A DNA stretch of 64,000 bases from Campanula takesimana (taxonomy: Eukaryota; Streptophyta; Magnoliopsida; Asterales; Campanulaceae): contig JAOWBW010001923.1 in NCBI GenBank assembly GCA_026119855.1, positions 82,501 through 146,500 on the forward strand, read 5' to 3'. Below are positions 31,137 through 42,683 of this stretch, one piece after another (within the stretch, counting starts at the first letter, position 1; each line of letters starts with the position of its first letter). Under the pieces are notes generated by a model. It worked only from the letters and a program-made list of their open reading frames with translations, was not told the DNA's origin and made no database searches. The position numbers were made by a program, and so were the translations under genes.

Positions 31137-32611
31137 TGTTGGGTTTCGTAGTAACATGCGCAGCGGAATTTAGCATTTAAAATTTTGAAACCCAAAGCCC
31201 ATAGATCCGTTCATATGATTAAATCAAATACAATAACATGAATATAGGATAAAACTAACCCTTGATGGCTATTAAATTTTCTCTTGGTCTTTAGTGGAGA
31301 TTTGAAGACTTGATCACGATCACAAAGCTTGAACACGAACTTTGAAGATGATGATTTTCACCCTCTAGCGGTATCCACACTTCGAACGAATATCAAAGGA
31401 ACTTCTTTGATCTTGGTTGCTAGACCAAATTGTGAAACACGTTTTCACAATGAATTTGAACTATATGGAATTTTCTCTCTTGTGTATTATTTTGTTCTTT
31501 GACCAAGGATGTCTTAGAACAAAGTAAAACCTCTCTCAAACTCTTTGGAGACTCACAAAAGGCTATCACTGAAGTTCTGGCCGAACTCATCCTTTTATAC
31601 ACAAGCAAGACCTATTCCAAATAGGAATCTTGTGTCAAAAGACATTCCAAATCGAATTAGGAAAGTGCAGCCGACAGTACTGTGCGGCCGCCCAGAATAC
31701 ACTGTGCGGTCGCACATTTATCTGAAACAAACTGGTACAAATCTGAGCTAAGTGTGCGGCCGCCCAGTCCACACTGTGCGGTCGCCCACTTCCCCAGAAT
31801 GTTCAGAATTTCCAAAATTCCAATTTAGTCCTTTTAAAGATTCGTTCTATTGTGTGTGACCCTCTAGGATTATACTAAGTTAGCAATGGGTTCAAACATG
31901 AAACCATAAGATATGATTAGGTTCTAGCAAACCGTCATACCTACCCAAATAGTATAACTAGATACAAGTTCGCATTCCTTTAGAATATGTCATAATCCCT
32001 TTGTCCTCGACGTCATTGAACACAAGTCATGGTCAAACAGTCAACTTGTTTTGTTCAATACTTTCTCGATTCCGAATATGTTGATAATCCAAATGCCATT
32101 GATCCAATCAATTCATTTGAGTCCGGCCGAACATTTCATCAACACTATTCCTACGAGAGGCCCAAGCTTGACATCTCTCCGAAGAGGGACAAATCCATTT
32201 AGCTTATTATTCTTCCCTACGTGAATCCAATTATGCCAATCATACCCTTTATAACTTCCCGGTTAAAGGTAGCGTTTGAATATGTCAAACATAATGTTCA
32301 TCAAGTGGAAGACTATAATAACTTCATGTCTAAGGATTCAAATGGCATAACTAATATGAGATATATGTTCGACATAGACCATGACATAAATCTCATACAG
32401 CGGGTCATGTCCAGTACCTTGTTCCAAACAAGTACCCATAAATCTAACATGATCATTTAGCCTTTATACTAGTGCTAACAAGTACTAGGGACGGGGATTA
32501 TTATAAGTAAACATGAACAATAATAATAATCAAAACATCTCTTTATTGATATGAAATAAATGATAACAATTACAACGTTTATTAAACGTGCCTAGGGCAC
32601 CACTACCAACA
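31137..32611 (-). repeat. 3' LTR of the inverted copia copy
   Basis: TGTTGGGTTTCG...CTACCAACA on the plus strand, 1,475 bp, the same family as 20667-22175 but clearly diverged. TATA box (minus) at 31593-31599. Four boxes of GCGGCCGC/GCGGTCGC at 31684-31785, upstream of TATA. Polypurine tract at 32612-32625 (minus). Confidence 0.9.
31684..31785 (-). promoter_or_regulatory. Four GCGGYCGC boxes, two pairs at 22 bp
   Basis: GCGGCCGC, GCGGTCGC, GCGGCCGC and GCGGTCGC are centred at 31687.5, 31709.5, 31759.5 and 31781.5. The gaps are 22, 50 and 22. The layout equals that of 21534-21638, although the box sequence differs. Confidence 0.8.
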
Positions 32612-32625
32612 ATCTCCCACTTGCC

Positions 32626-34307
32626 CTAGGCCCAATCTCCCATGTATCTAATACCCATGGACCTAACATGACCATCATGTTTAGCTTGTGGAAGTCCCTT
32701 TGTCAGCGGGTCCGCGACATTGTCATCAGTAGGTACTCTGCATATATTTACGTCTCCCCTATCAACGATCTCTCGAATGATATGAAAACGCCTAAGTATG
32801 TGTTTGGATTTCTGATGTGCTCTTGGTTCCTTTGCTTGAGCAATAGCACCATTATTGTCGCAATAAAGGTCTATTGGATTAGCAATACTAGGAACCACTT
32901 CAAGTTCAGTTATGAACTTCTTAATCCAAACAGCTTCCTTTGCAGCATCCGATGCAGCAATATACTCAGCTTCTGTTGTAGAATCAGCGGTTGTACTTTG
33001 CTTGGAACTCTTCCAGCTTACAGCTCCACCATTTAACATAAACACAAAACCCGATTGCGATCGGCTATCATCTTTGTCGGTTTGGAAGCTTGCATCCGTG
33101 TAAGCATTTACAACGAGATCATTTTCCATTCCTCCATAGACCAAAAACGAGTCTTTAGTTCTTCTCAAGTACTTAAGAATCGCTTTTACAGCTATCCAGT
33201 GATTTTCGCCAGGGTCGGATTGGTATCTACTTGTCATGCTCAAAGCATAAGATACATCCGGCTTAGTACAAATCATGGCATACATGATGGACCCAATTGC
33301 CGAAGCATATGGAACATCATTCATTTTCTCACGCTCATCGTTTGTCTTAGGACATTGAGTCTTGCTTAGAGAAACTCCATGTAACACGGGCAAGGTGCCT
33401 CTCTTAGAATTTTCCATACGGAATCTTCTAATGACCTTGTCAATGTATGTACTTTGGCTTAAACCAAGTAGCCTCCTTGATCTATCTCTATAGATCTTAA
33501 TGCCAAGAATATATGCGGCTTCACCCATATCTTTCATTGCGAAGCACTTTCCTAACCAAGTCTTCACAGACTGAAGTGTAAGAATGTCGTTTCTAATGAG
33601 CATATGTCATCCACATATAAAATAAGGAATAGCACTATGCTCCCACTAATCTTCTTGTATACACAAGGCTCATCTTCGTTCTTGATGAAACCAAACTCTT
33701 TGACCGATTCATCAAAACGGAGATTCCAACTCCTAGAAGCTTGCTTCAATCCATAGATGGATCTTTGCAATTTGCATACTTTAGAATCTTGTTCAAACCT
33801 TCTGGTTGTGTCATATACACATCCTCTTGGAGTTTTCCATTCAGGAAAGCGTTTGACGTCCATTTGCCATATTTCATAGTCATTGATATGCGGCAATGGC
33901 AAGCAAAATTCTTATAGACTTGATCATTGCTACGGGTGAAAAGGTCTCATCATAGTCAATACCATGAACTTGCCTATAACCTTTCGCTACAAGTCTAGCT
34001 TTGTAAGTATGCACCTTCCCATCCATGTCAGTCTTCTTCTTGAAGACCCATTTGCATCCTATGGTTTTACACCTTCGGGTGCATCAATCAAATTCCAAAC
34101 TTGATTGTCTTGCATGGATTGCAATTCGGATTCCATGGCTCCAAGCCACTTGTCCGAATCAGGGAGAAGACATCGCCTCTTGGTAGGTTGACGGTTCATC
34201 ATTCTCAATGATTTATACCTCATTACCTCATACTACTATCCGTATACGAAATCCATATCTCTCGGGCTCGGATCGTAACCTACTAGATCTGCGAGTTGCT
34301 TCTGTAT
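32626..34307 (-). pseudogene. pol: copia reverse transcriptase-RNase H, inverted second copy
   Basis: The minus strand encodes nearly the same RT-RNase H as 25756-27690. The RNase H and late RT part (32626-33603) is open. At the catalytic site, minus-strand YVDDI (near 33605-33620) remains, but small indels on both sides break the frame. A further frame (33564-33902) holds GLKQASRSWN. Beyond 33902 the RT start and the RSSRLRSEPERYG linker are recognisable in pieces until the gap at 34308. It ends with the same ADPLTKGL C-terminus. The copy is older or more damaged than the element at 20667. Everything 5' of the linker is outside the window's resolved sequence. Confidence 0.9.
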
Positions 34308-34407
34308 NNNNNNNNNNNNNNNNNNNNNNNNNNNNNNNNNNNNNNNNNNNNNNNNNNNNNNNNNNNNNNNNNNNNNNNNNNNNNNNNNNNNNNNNNNNNN
34401 NNNNNNN
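34308..34407. other. Assembly gap (100 N)
   Basis: Exactly 100 unknown bases, the usual placeholder for a gap of unknown size. The copia copy on the left and the AT-rich repeat on the right are both cut, so the missing sequence may be long. Confidence 1.
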
Positions 34408-34596
34408 TTTTGTACTTCAAAAAAAAAAAAAAAAAAAAAAAAACGAAATAGCAAAACCGAAATTGTCATAGAAGTCGCTGAATTCACCATCATTGCACGG
34501 ATAAATAATAGTACCCTCCGTCCGGTGATATTTTAGCTATTTTCATGATATATTGTATATTTGTACCAAAAAAAATGATGTATGTATAATATTGTA

Positions 34597-34896
34597 CTCC
34601 CTCCGTCCCGGAGTAAGAGTCCTACCCCCCATTTGCACGCTTATTAATAAATATTGGAAGTGATGTAAATGTTGTGAGTGTAAAAGTAAAGTAGGAAAGA
34701 GAATGAGTGAGAGAGAATAGTGAATTGATTGATGTTGTGAGTATAATAGTAAAATCGGAGAGAGAATGAGTGGGGTGAATAGTAAAGATTTTTTCCCATT
34801 TTAGGAATATGACTCTTAGCCATTTTAGGAATATGACTCTTACTCTGGGACGTACCAAAATGGAAAGTAAGGACTCTTACTCGGAGACGGAGGGAG
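34597..34896. mobile_element. Stowaway MITE (GAGTAAGAGTC family)
   Basis: CTCCCTCCGTCCCGGAGTAA...ACGGAGGGAG with TA on both sides (34595-34596, 34897-34898), the Tc1/mariner signature. 300 bp, no coding capacity. The duplicate locus near 43880 lacks it. Confidence 0.9.
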
Positions 34897-34929
34897 TAAT
34901 TTTTTTACGAGTAAGAGCTAAATTAATTG

Positions 34930-35230
34930 GCACGAACAAAGGTTAATGAGAAGGCTCTTCACAATTTTTAAAAGTTCATCCCAATATAAGTGTTCTCGTA
35001 AGGATATGGTAGCAAGCTTTTAAACTACAACTCAAGAGACCCAAACTTTCAGCTCGCACATCAATTCTTTCTCCATCTTCAGTGTTCCATCGTAGACCTT
35101 GTTTGACAATGCCTTGTGACAAACAAATGCCTTTCCAAGCGTAGCTTGGACATTGACTTTTATTAGCATTCAACAAATCCACCCAAGAAAAAAAATTTGA
35201 CTTTGAGAACTCTAAAAACTAGGCATTATG
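34930..35230 (-). pseudogene. LINE-like (non-LTR retrotransposon) ORF2 C-terminal fragment, copy 1
   Basis: The minus strand reads LLNANKSQCPSYAWKGICLS and then QGLRWNTEDGERIDV. This resembles the region after the reverse transcriptase of plant LINEs (..PSYxWRSI..GLRWxxGxGxxIxx). It is a short, weakly conserved match. A better-preserved duplicate lies at 43925-44368. Confidence 0.5.
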
Positions 35231-35493
35231 GTCGAAATTACATTCCCAACCGTTCACAGAAATTGTCTAAAATTTGAAGGTCTATTCTACTGATGATTTT
35301 TTAAAAGGGGGGAGTATTTCTAAAATTTTTGAATTTATAATTTTTATCTATATGTATTATGTCTAGGGTTTTTCATTGTTTTATAAATAAATCGATAGAT
35401 AGAGGAGTTATTCCGTCTCCATTATTAGAATGCTAATGCCTAATTGTTGTAGTAATTATTCAACTTTAATTCTTGGAATAAAAAAAAATATTA

Positions 35494-35763
35494 CTCCCTC
35501 CGTCCCGGAGTAAGAGTCTCACTTCCAATTTGCACGCTTATTAATAAATATGGGATGTGATGTAAATGTTGTGAGTGTAAAAGTAAAGTATGAGAAAGAA
35601 TGAGTGGGAGAGAATAGTGATTGATTGGTGTTGTGAGTATAAAAATAAAATAGGAGAGAGAATGAGTGGGGTGAAAGTAAAGATTTTTTGCCATTTTAAG
35701 AATGGGACTTTTACTCTGGGACAGACCAAAAGGAAAATGAGACTCTTACTCTGGACGGAGGAG
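35494..35763. mobile_element. Stowaway MITE, same family as 34597
   Basis: CTCCCTCCGTCCCGGAGTAAG...CTGGACGGAGGAG flanked by TA (35492-35493, 35764-35765). The duplicate locus at 53001-53010 (AATATTAATA) is the empty site. Confidence 0.9.
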
Positions 35764-35930
35764 TAATAGTTATAGTCAAGTAATGGAGATGACACGTATT
35801 GTACTGTGAATAGTCAAAAAAAATTATTAATTCCGTCTTCAAGTTCGGTCAATGTTTTTGTCTCATCATTCACGCCAAAATTGGAATAAAAATCGGTTAG
35901 TAGGACAGGACCACAGTAGTATTTATAAAA

Positions 35931-37177
35931 GAGTAACTGTTTTTCTGACCCTCGTACTATGGCCCCAACATCAATTTTGACACTCGTACTATTGAAACAC
36001 TAAATGTATGATGCGTACTATTGTTTTATATACAAAATTAACCAACATTTTATTCAGTCGTTAACTTTTTCTAACACACGTTATTTTTTCTAACGAGCAT
36101 TAATTTATTTAAACGGATGTTAATAAATTTATGTTAACAAAATTAACTTTTGTTATCTCCATCATCTTCCCAAACCCAACATCCACCCCACCCTTCGCAG
36201 CCCAACACCGCCCCCATCACCACCGCCACAAACCATCACAACCACTCACCACTCCACCCAACCAAGTTGGATGACGTTAAAGTTCAGTAACGAAATGAAC
36301 CTCTCGTTAAATAAACTAACAATCAATTAAAGAAATAACACCTCCTTCATCTTCAATGTCATTTCATATTCACACTTGCAGCCAATTTAAAACCAAATAC
36401 AAGGCGGATGAAACACACTGTGAACCCAATAATTCAAACCCAAAAAACTCAAATCAAACCTCATAATCAAATATGAAAATCAAATCTGAAAAAATCAAAC
36501 CCGAATATCACACTTCAAAATCAAATCCGAAAATTGAACCCGATGATCAAACCTGAAACCGAAACCTAAAAATCAAACCCAAATCGAAACTTGAAGTCCA
36601 AACCCAAATTGAACCCCAATCCAAAATCAATCCCAAAAAATGATCTCAGATCTGTGATTCCGGTGGTGTTGAAGATATCCGGTGGCGGATTGCAGATCAG
36701 ACATTAGACTGAGAGATGGGATGAAGGGTGGCCGGTGACGGAGAATGAGCATATCTGTAGGGTCGCCGGGTTAGGGGGAGTGGTGGTGTCGCCGGAGGTG
36801 GGGAGGGTTTTGCCGGAAGTGGGGGTGTCGCGAGGTAGGGGTGTGTTGCCGGAAGTGGGGAAGGTAAAGAGAGAAAGTGTGTGTGCGCGCACTGCGCGTT
36901 GTGTGTCGGGGAGGGAGGGGAGGGTGGGTTTTGTTTGGGTCTTAGGGTAGTTCTGTCATTTAGGTAAATTAAAATTGTGTTAATTATTAACATCCGTTAA
37001 AATAAATTAATGTTCGTTAGAAAAAATAACGTGTTTAGAAAAATTAACAACTGAATAGTAAATTGGTTAATTTTGCTAATAAAACTATAGTACGCATCAT
37101 ACATTTGTTGTTTCAATAGTACGAGTGTCAAATTGATGTTGGGGCCATAGTACGAGGGGCAGAAAAGCAGTTTACTC
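35931..37177. mobile_element. Non-autonomous MULE with GC-rich centre
   Basis: The terminal inverted repeats start GAGTAACTGTTTTTCTGACC and extend more than 90 bp, including CTCGTACTATGGCCCCAACA. A direct repeat ATTTATAAAA flanks it (35921-35930, 37178-37187), 9-10 bp as for Mutator. The centre (36650-36930) is GC-rich, with GCCGGAGGTGGGG-type words and a CGCGC patch. No transposase. The duplicated locus at 53.1 kb lacks the element. Confidence 0.9.
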
Positions 37178-37187
37178 ATTTATAAAA

Positions 37188-37465
37188 TGGGCAAATTGTA
37201 ATTAAGTTTCTCGAGTTTGTTACCATGTTTTAATTAGTTATTTAATTTTGTTTGTTACAAGTTTGTTATTGAGCGTATCTTTATGTTGCAATTAGGTGTA
37301 ATTTTCCATGAATCGTTAAAAAATTAACGAAAAGAATGAAAAATATAACAAATTCTTTCAAAATTGCATTCACTCTTACAGTTTAAATAATTTTATTTAT
37401 ATACCGAAATTAAAATGGTTAGTCTAAACACCCCTCCCCCTTTATAAATGTCTCCTATTAACACG
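37188..37465. other. AT-rich spacer
   Basis: No gene is seen. It begins GGGCAAATTGTAATTAAG, which resembles the termini of the MULE at 41457, so a truncated relative is possible. Confidence 0.35.
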
Positions 37466-37473
37466 GTTAAACA

Positions 37474-37836
37474 CAGTGGCGGTCCCCATGAATTTTTGCT
37501 AGTGGTGCCAAAATTATATGTGAAATAGTTTGTGTATTTAATACGCAAAAATATTTTGGTAATAATTAACAAACTCATACATAGAGAAAGAGACCGGAGA
37601 TTATCGGCCTGTTGGCTGTCGAACTTCAGTAATCGCCATCGCCACGGCCCATCGCCTCTCTGTTTTGTGCGTGTTCTGTGTTTCTAACCCTTGCTTTGCC
37701 TCCCGTTCTTTTTTTTCTTCTTTTTACTTCTTGCGTTTAACTGAGGCGGCTTGGTTAAAAAAATGAAAAATGAAAAAAAATTAGAAAGTGAGTGAGTGCG
37801 GCAGCCCCCACTCGTACATACGTGCGCCCGCCCCTG
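37474..37836. mobile_element. hAT MITE
   Basis: CAGTGGCGG...CGCCCCTG ends with an 8-bp duplication GTTAAACA (37466-37473, 37837-37844), the hAT signature. 363 bp, no transposase. Confidence 0.88.
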
Positions 37837-37844
37837 GTTAAACA

Positions 37845-38320
37845 TAATGGGACAAATTAAAACTAATAAATAAACCTAAATTTAATGAAGGAAATTAAAA
37901 CTAAAAAATAAGAGTGAGGAAAATAGACAAATTTCTACTATAATTATTTTAACCATTTTTTACAATATATTCACTAAAATAAAATAATAAATATTTTTTA
38001 ATGAAGAACAATCTTTTTTTTTCTTTTTGAGAAAAAATTCAACCCACATACAGAGTCTCAGCAAAATTTAACCCTTTTTTACACTGAATATAACACTCTC
38101 AACAACATTGTAATTTCAAAATTTTCGAAACGGCACTTTCAGTATCTTTTTTTTTTTTTTTTTTTTTTTTTTGCGAAAATGTCCCAAAAGTTTATTTTTA
38201 AAAAAAACCACTTCCCCACAAATTCTCCCATTAATTAAAATGGCTGGAAATTGCATGCAATATGCAATCATACAGAAACAATACTACTGCATCCTACCAT
38301 CACCACCGGATTTCCGGCTG
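37845..38320. other. AT-rich spacer with T runs
   Basis: No gene is seen. A T run lies at 38148-38172. The stretch has no counterpart in the second copy of the segmental duplication. Confidence 0.4.
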
Positions 38321-38566
38321 CCGGTCGCAACCAGTGTTATGTGATACAGTACAATCGCTGAATAATATTGAATGAATAATACCAAAAAAAAAAACTTATC
38401 AGTCATAGCCCCTATTTTTGTTTTCAAATGGATAAATTATTCATTTATATAATTTAATTCAATTCAATTTTAATAAAATATAAACACCAATTTATTTATT
38501 TAGCAGCACTCACTTTATTAGTGTGTTACTCTTTGCCAAATATGTTGACCCCTGTGATCAGGCATA

Positions 38567-39107
38567 CTCCCTCCGTCCCACCCGAAATAAGACGTTTTGT
38601 CATTTTTGGTGTCCCACTCGAAATAGAACATCCCAAAAAATGAAAGCTTTTATTACTTTTTTATTAGTGGGACCACTTGTCATACTCACAACAACTTTCA
38701 TTTATTATTCCCCACCCACTTTCTTTCTCCTTCATACTCACAACACCTACTTTTCAAACAACTTTTTATAATAAAAGATTATTATTTCTTAATCTCCGTG
38801 TCGGGACCAAGAATCCTACTTCCTCCGGTCCAAAATAACTGTCTTTTTTTTGCATTTGCACATCTCTTAAGGAATGTAATAATTATCATGATTTAGTGAC
38901 AAAAGTTTCAACTTTAGCCCTATTAAGTGTGCAACTTTCTTACATTAATGTCTCACACTAAGATAATTAATAAAAGAGAACAAGTTTCAATGTAAGGATA
39001 AGAGAGATATTTAGCTCAAAAATGACAATTAGTTTGGATTAAAATTTTGGTTCAAAAGTGACAGTTATTTTGAACCGGAGGGAGTATTTAGGATGGGACG
39101 AAGGGAG
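38567..39107. mobile_element. Stowaway MITE interrupted by a second MITE
   Basis: CTCCCTCCGTCCCACCCG...GGATGGGACGAAGGGAG between TA dinucleotides (38565-38566, 39108-39109). The inner element occupies 38819-39084. The matching MITE in the second duplicate (53379-53632) lacks the inner insertion. Confidence 0.85.
38819..39084. mobile_element. Nested Stowaway MITE (GGTCCAAAATAACTGTC family)
   Basis: CTTCCTCCGGTCCAAAATAA...TATTTTGAACCGGAGGGAG flanked by TA. The same family occurs at 59922-60139. Confidence 0.85.
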
Positions 39108-39109
39108 TA

Positions 39110-39357
39110 CTCCCTCCGTCCCAAAACACCTTGCATATATTTTCCTTTTGGGTGTCCCATTGGTAAGTCCCACTTTTCCAAAATGGAAAAGATTCCCACT
39201 ACTTCTCTCTCCTCTCCACTCACAACAATTATCAATTTAATATTCTCTACTCCACTTTCTCTCTCCTTCACTCTCACACCACCCACTTTTCTTACACATT
39301 TTATTAATTCACGTGCTTTTCAAAAAGGGTGAAAGCTGTTTTGGGACGGAGGGAGTA
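39110..39357. mobile_element. Stowaway MITE abutting the previous one
   Basis: CTCCCTCCGTCCCAAAACAC...GTTTTGGGACGGAGGGAG with TA on both sides. It shares the TA at 39108-39109 with its neighbour. Absent from the second duplicate. Confidence 0.88.
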
Positions 39358-39359
39358 TG

Positions 39360-41055
39360 CTGGTGTAGAAAACGTGGGAGTAATAGCCTTGTGTACCTAC
39401 TACCTACTTGAAGTTGAAAGGCAGATGACCCAGCTGGACATGCAATTATTCAATTATTGCATTTAAAACATGGCAACTTTATTTCTGTCCGTAGTTAGCA
39501 GGAAGAATTTAAGATAGTCATATGTGAAATGTTGGCCATTTTAATCCTTCTTTTACACTTGTCAAAATCGTCACGAAAAAAAAAAAATTAAAAAAATAAC
39601 GATTTCACATTATCTCATTTCAGTTTCACCATGGAAATAATGGGAAATAATAAAGTTACAAAAGATGGTTACAAAATGTGGTTTACAAAATAAGGTGTCA
39701 TAATTGTGTTGGTGTTTTTAGTTGAAGTGTGTCGAGTCCACTATCGAAGTGGCCAATGAAATATCGCCACCACATCTTTTATCCTTCATTTTGTAAACTT
39801 CTTTTGTAAGCCTAGCATTGCCCCGGAAAGAACCTGTCAGAAACAAAAATCTTTCTTAATTTCCTTTTGGACAAACACGGATCCGGCTATGTGCAGCTCA
39901 ATCAGATACTCTCTCTTTCCTGGAAAGATAGTTTTATTTTGATTTTTTATGGTCAACAAAAAGAAACTTTGACCAAACATTAGTGTTAATTTAATCATCA
40001 CAATAAAATTCTAAAAATTGTTATTGATAAATCACTTAGTGATTTATCAATTACAAATTTTATAATTTCACAAAAATGATTAGATCGTCACCAATAGTTG
40101 GTCAAAATTTATTTTTATTGACCATAAAAAATCAAAATGAGACTATCTTTTTGGGACATTGAGTATTTATTATTGAACATTTTATACTAACATGAATCAC
40201 ATCTTACAATATGCAATATGCTGGACCAGTTTTATGAAATTTGAGGCCAAAACAAACTAATCACTTGAGCCCCCGATCTTTTTAGCTCAAACACACATTA
40301 GTTAAACTCTAATATTTTAAACAATAATACGCTAAACATAGTGATTGAGTTAAGTCAATATTTTTGGAATTGAGATAATTACTTAACTAATCTTTTACTA
40401 AAAAGAATTGCTGCAAAATTTTGATAATAACTGTAAAAAAATTCAAAGACATGTTGCATTAGTATTAAAATTAAGAAAGTTAAAATATTCGAAGAAATGT
40501 TGCAAAAATATAGTCCAGTTAAGAATTGAAAGAAATATATCTAGATAAAGCCTAAACAAGATAATGTTGGAGAAAGCAAAAAATATATAGACTCAAGGCC
40601 AAGAATCCAACCTTGGTTGGTTATGTAATAAATGTTGGAGAAACAAAGAGGAAAAGGAAATTGACACGCAGGGCATTCCCTTTAGCCATCGGTAATGTTT
40701 GGAAGGAAGTTTTGTTTTGTGTGAGACTGTTTCATATATATGAGACGCATGAGAATTAAAAAAAAATAATTTGTATTATTCATAAACTGTAAATTTATTG
40801 TACAAGAGAGAGTAACTTATTCTGATACATAGATTGTGTTTCCTATTCTAAATACACTAATAATATTTACAATAGTTATCAAAGATACAAGCAATCCAAG
40901 AAATCTAGGAAACCTAGATGGTGGCCTATTCTTTTGGTCCCGGGTTAATGAGTCATGTGTGCCGGAAACCTAGATGGTGGCCTATTCTTGTGGTCCCGGG
41001 TTAACGAGTCATGCGTGCCGGGTTGACTTAGTTAATCTTTAATGGCAAACACTCA
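39360..41055. other. Intergenic unit of the tandem duplication, copy 1
   Basis: No gene is seen. It matches 53635-56490 apart from the insertions there. At 40910-41022 a 56-bp unit (AACCTAGATGGTGGCC...) is present twice; the other copy has it once. Confidence 0.55.
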
Positions 41056-41456
41056 TGTGAGACCGTCTCACATGGTGAGACGGATCCTCCATGGGTCAAA
41101 CCATCAACCCGCCCAGCTATACCCGCTCAGTCATGCCCCTTGTCCTCCCAGCGCGACACGTGGCGCACTTTAAAAAAAAACTCCAATAACTTTAAAATGC
41201 AATATCTTGCGATTTTGAAGTCGGAAAATAAAAATAAAAATATCTTTGTGTTCGTCTCGACGAGACGAATCAAACTAGATAGGTCATGATATGGTTTGAT
41301 TTTTTTTTAAAACATACTTTTTAACACACATAAAAACTGGGCTGCTCGTATCGTGAGATGTAACACTTTGTTCTGATAAAAGTAACAGTTCAGTCTTTAA
41401 AAAGTAACACTTTATTGTAAAATGTAACAGCAGTTTTGCAAAAATAAAAATTAAAT

Positions 41457-42355
41457 GGGCAAATTACAATTTATGGCCTAATGTCTACGAGGCGGTTGCA
41501 GTTGGGGGCCTGACGTGCAAAATTTAGCGAAATAGGGCCTGACTTGACATTTTGTTAGCAAAATGGGGCTTTTTAACGTTTTTCGTTAGAAAAGTCAGTT
41601 AAGTCACATGTGATTGACGAAATAGATCGATATGAAATGAGAATTAGTTCTTAAGGGGTTAAATATAAATACTATAACTTAAAGTCACAAAATATGAATT
41701 TTCAAGTTTTAAATTAAAATTTTGAAAAAAATAACTAATATATTAAAAAAAATATTTTTAAATATAAATAAATAAATTATTTTTGACAAAATATTTTTGA
41801 CAATTTTTTCCCATATATAAATAAAAATATTTATATAAAATTAAAAAAAAACATATTATGAATTTTCTTTGATTTTTTTTTTTTCAGATTTAGATCTTCG
41901 CTTCCAACCTCCCATTTTCGTCAGCTCTCTCGTCTCAAAACACCATTGACCACCATCTCCATCAATTTAGATGGACAAAACTTATCAATTTTCTCTGCAA
42001 AAAAATATTCTTGAAGGGAAATGACTATTTATTTAAAAAAATTAAATCAAAAATTTAATATATTAGATATTTTATTTAAATATTTAATTTAAAATTTGAA
42101 AACTTATATTTTACGACTTTAAATTTAAGTATTTATATTTTACCCCTTAAGCACTAATCCTCCTTTCAAATTGACCCATTTCGTCAATCACGTGCAAATC
42201 ACATGTGACTTAACTAACTTTTCTAACAAAAACCGTTAAAAAGCCCCATTCTACAACGAAAATGTCAAGTTAGGCCCTAAATCGCCAAATTTTAGACGTC
42301 AGGCCCTAAACTGCAACCGCCTCGTAGACATTAGGCCCTAAATTGTAATTTGCCC
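41457..42355. mobile_element. Non-autonomous MULE, 0.9 kb
   Basis: GGGCAAATTACAATTTATGG...AATTGTAATTTGCCC with inverted repeats of more than 150 bp (GAGGCGGTTGCAGTT, CATGTGACTTAACT). Perfect 9-bp duplication AAATTAAAT (41448-41456, 42356-42364). No transposase. Confidence 0.9.
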
Positions 42356-42359
42356 AAAT

Positions 42360-42674
42360 TAAATAGTTTTTGTGGTTAGAAAAAGTAATAATTGAAGTGT
42401 AACACAATGCATATATGATTGTAATTTGCTATATAGATGAATGTAACAGTTTTATAGACTAAATATTATTTTTTTTCTTTAAAAAAGAGTAAAAATTCAT
42501 GTATATAATCGGTTTTTGCATTTTAATTGCACATGATTTTCTCTCTTTATTTACTTATCTCTCTCTCAGTCTCACCTACCCTTTTGCCTCTTTTACATGT
42601 CTTTATGAAATTTGTAACCTAATTCAAATGAAAGTGACTATTGAAAACTAAGATGTTATCTAAATCGGTGATAT
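42360..42674. other. Spacer between two elements
   Basis: AT-rich, with GTAACA words like those on the other side of the MULE. No gene is seen. The second copy of the segmental duplication starts near 42660. Confidence 0.35.
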
Positions 42675-42683
42675 TTTAGCTTT

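Noticed and set aside
36697..36993. Proline-rich gene in the MULE at 35931
   Set aside because: Overlapping frames on both strands in a GC-rich, repeat-like island; no start context, intron or similarity.
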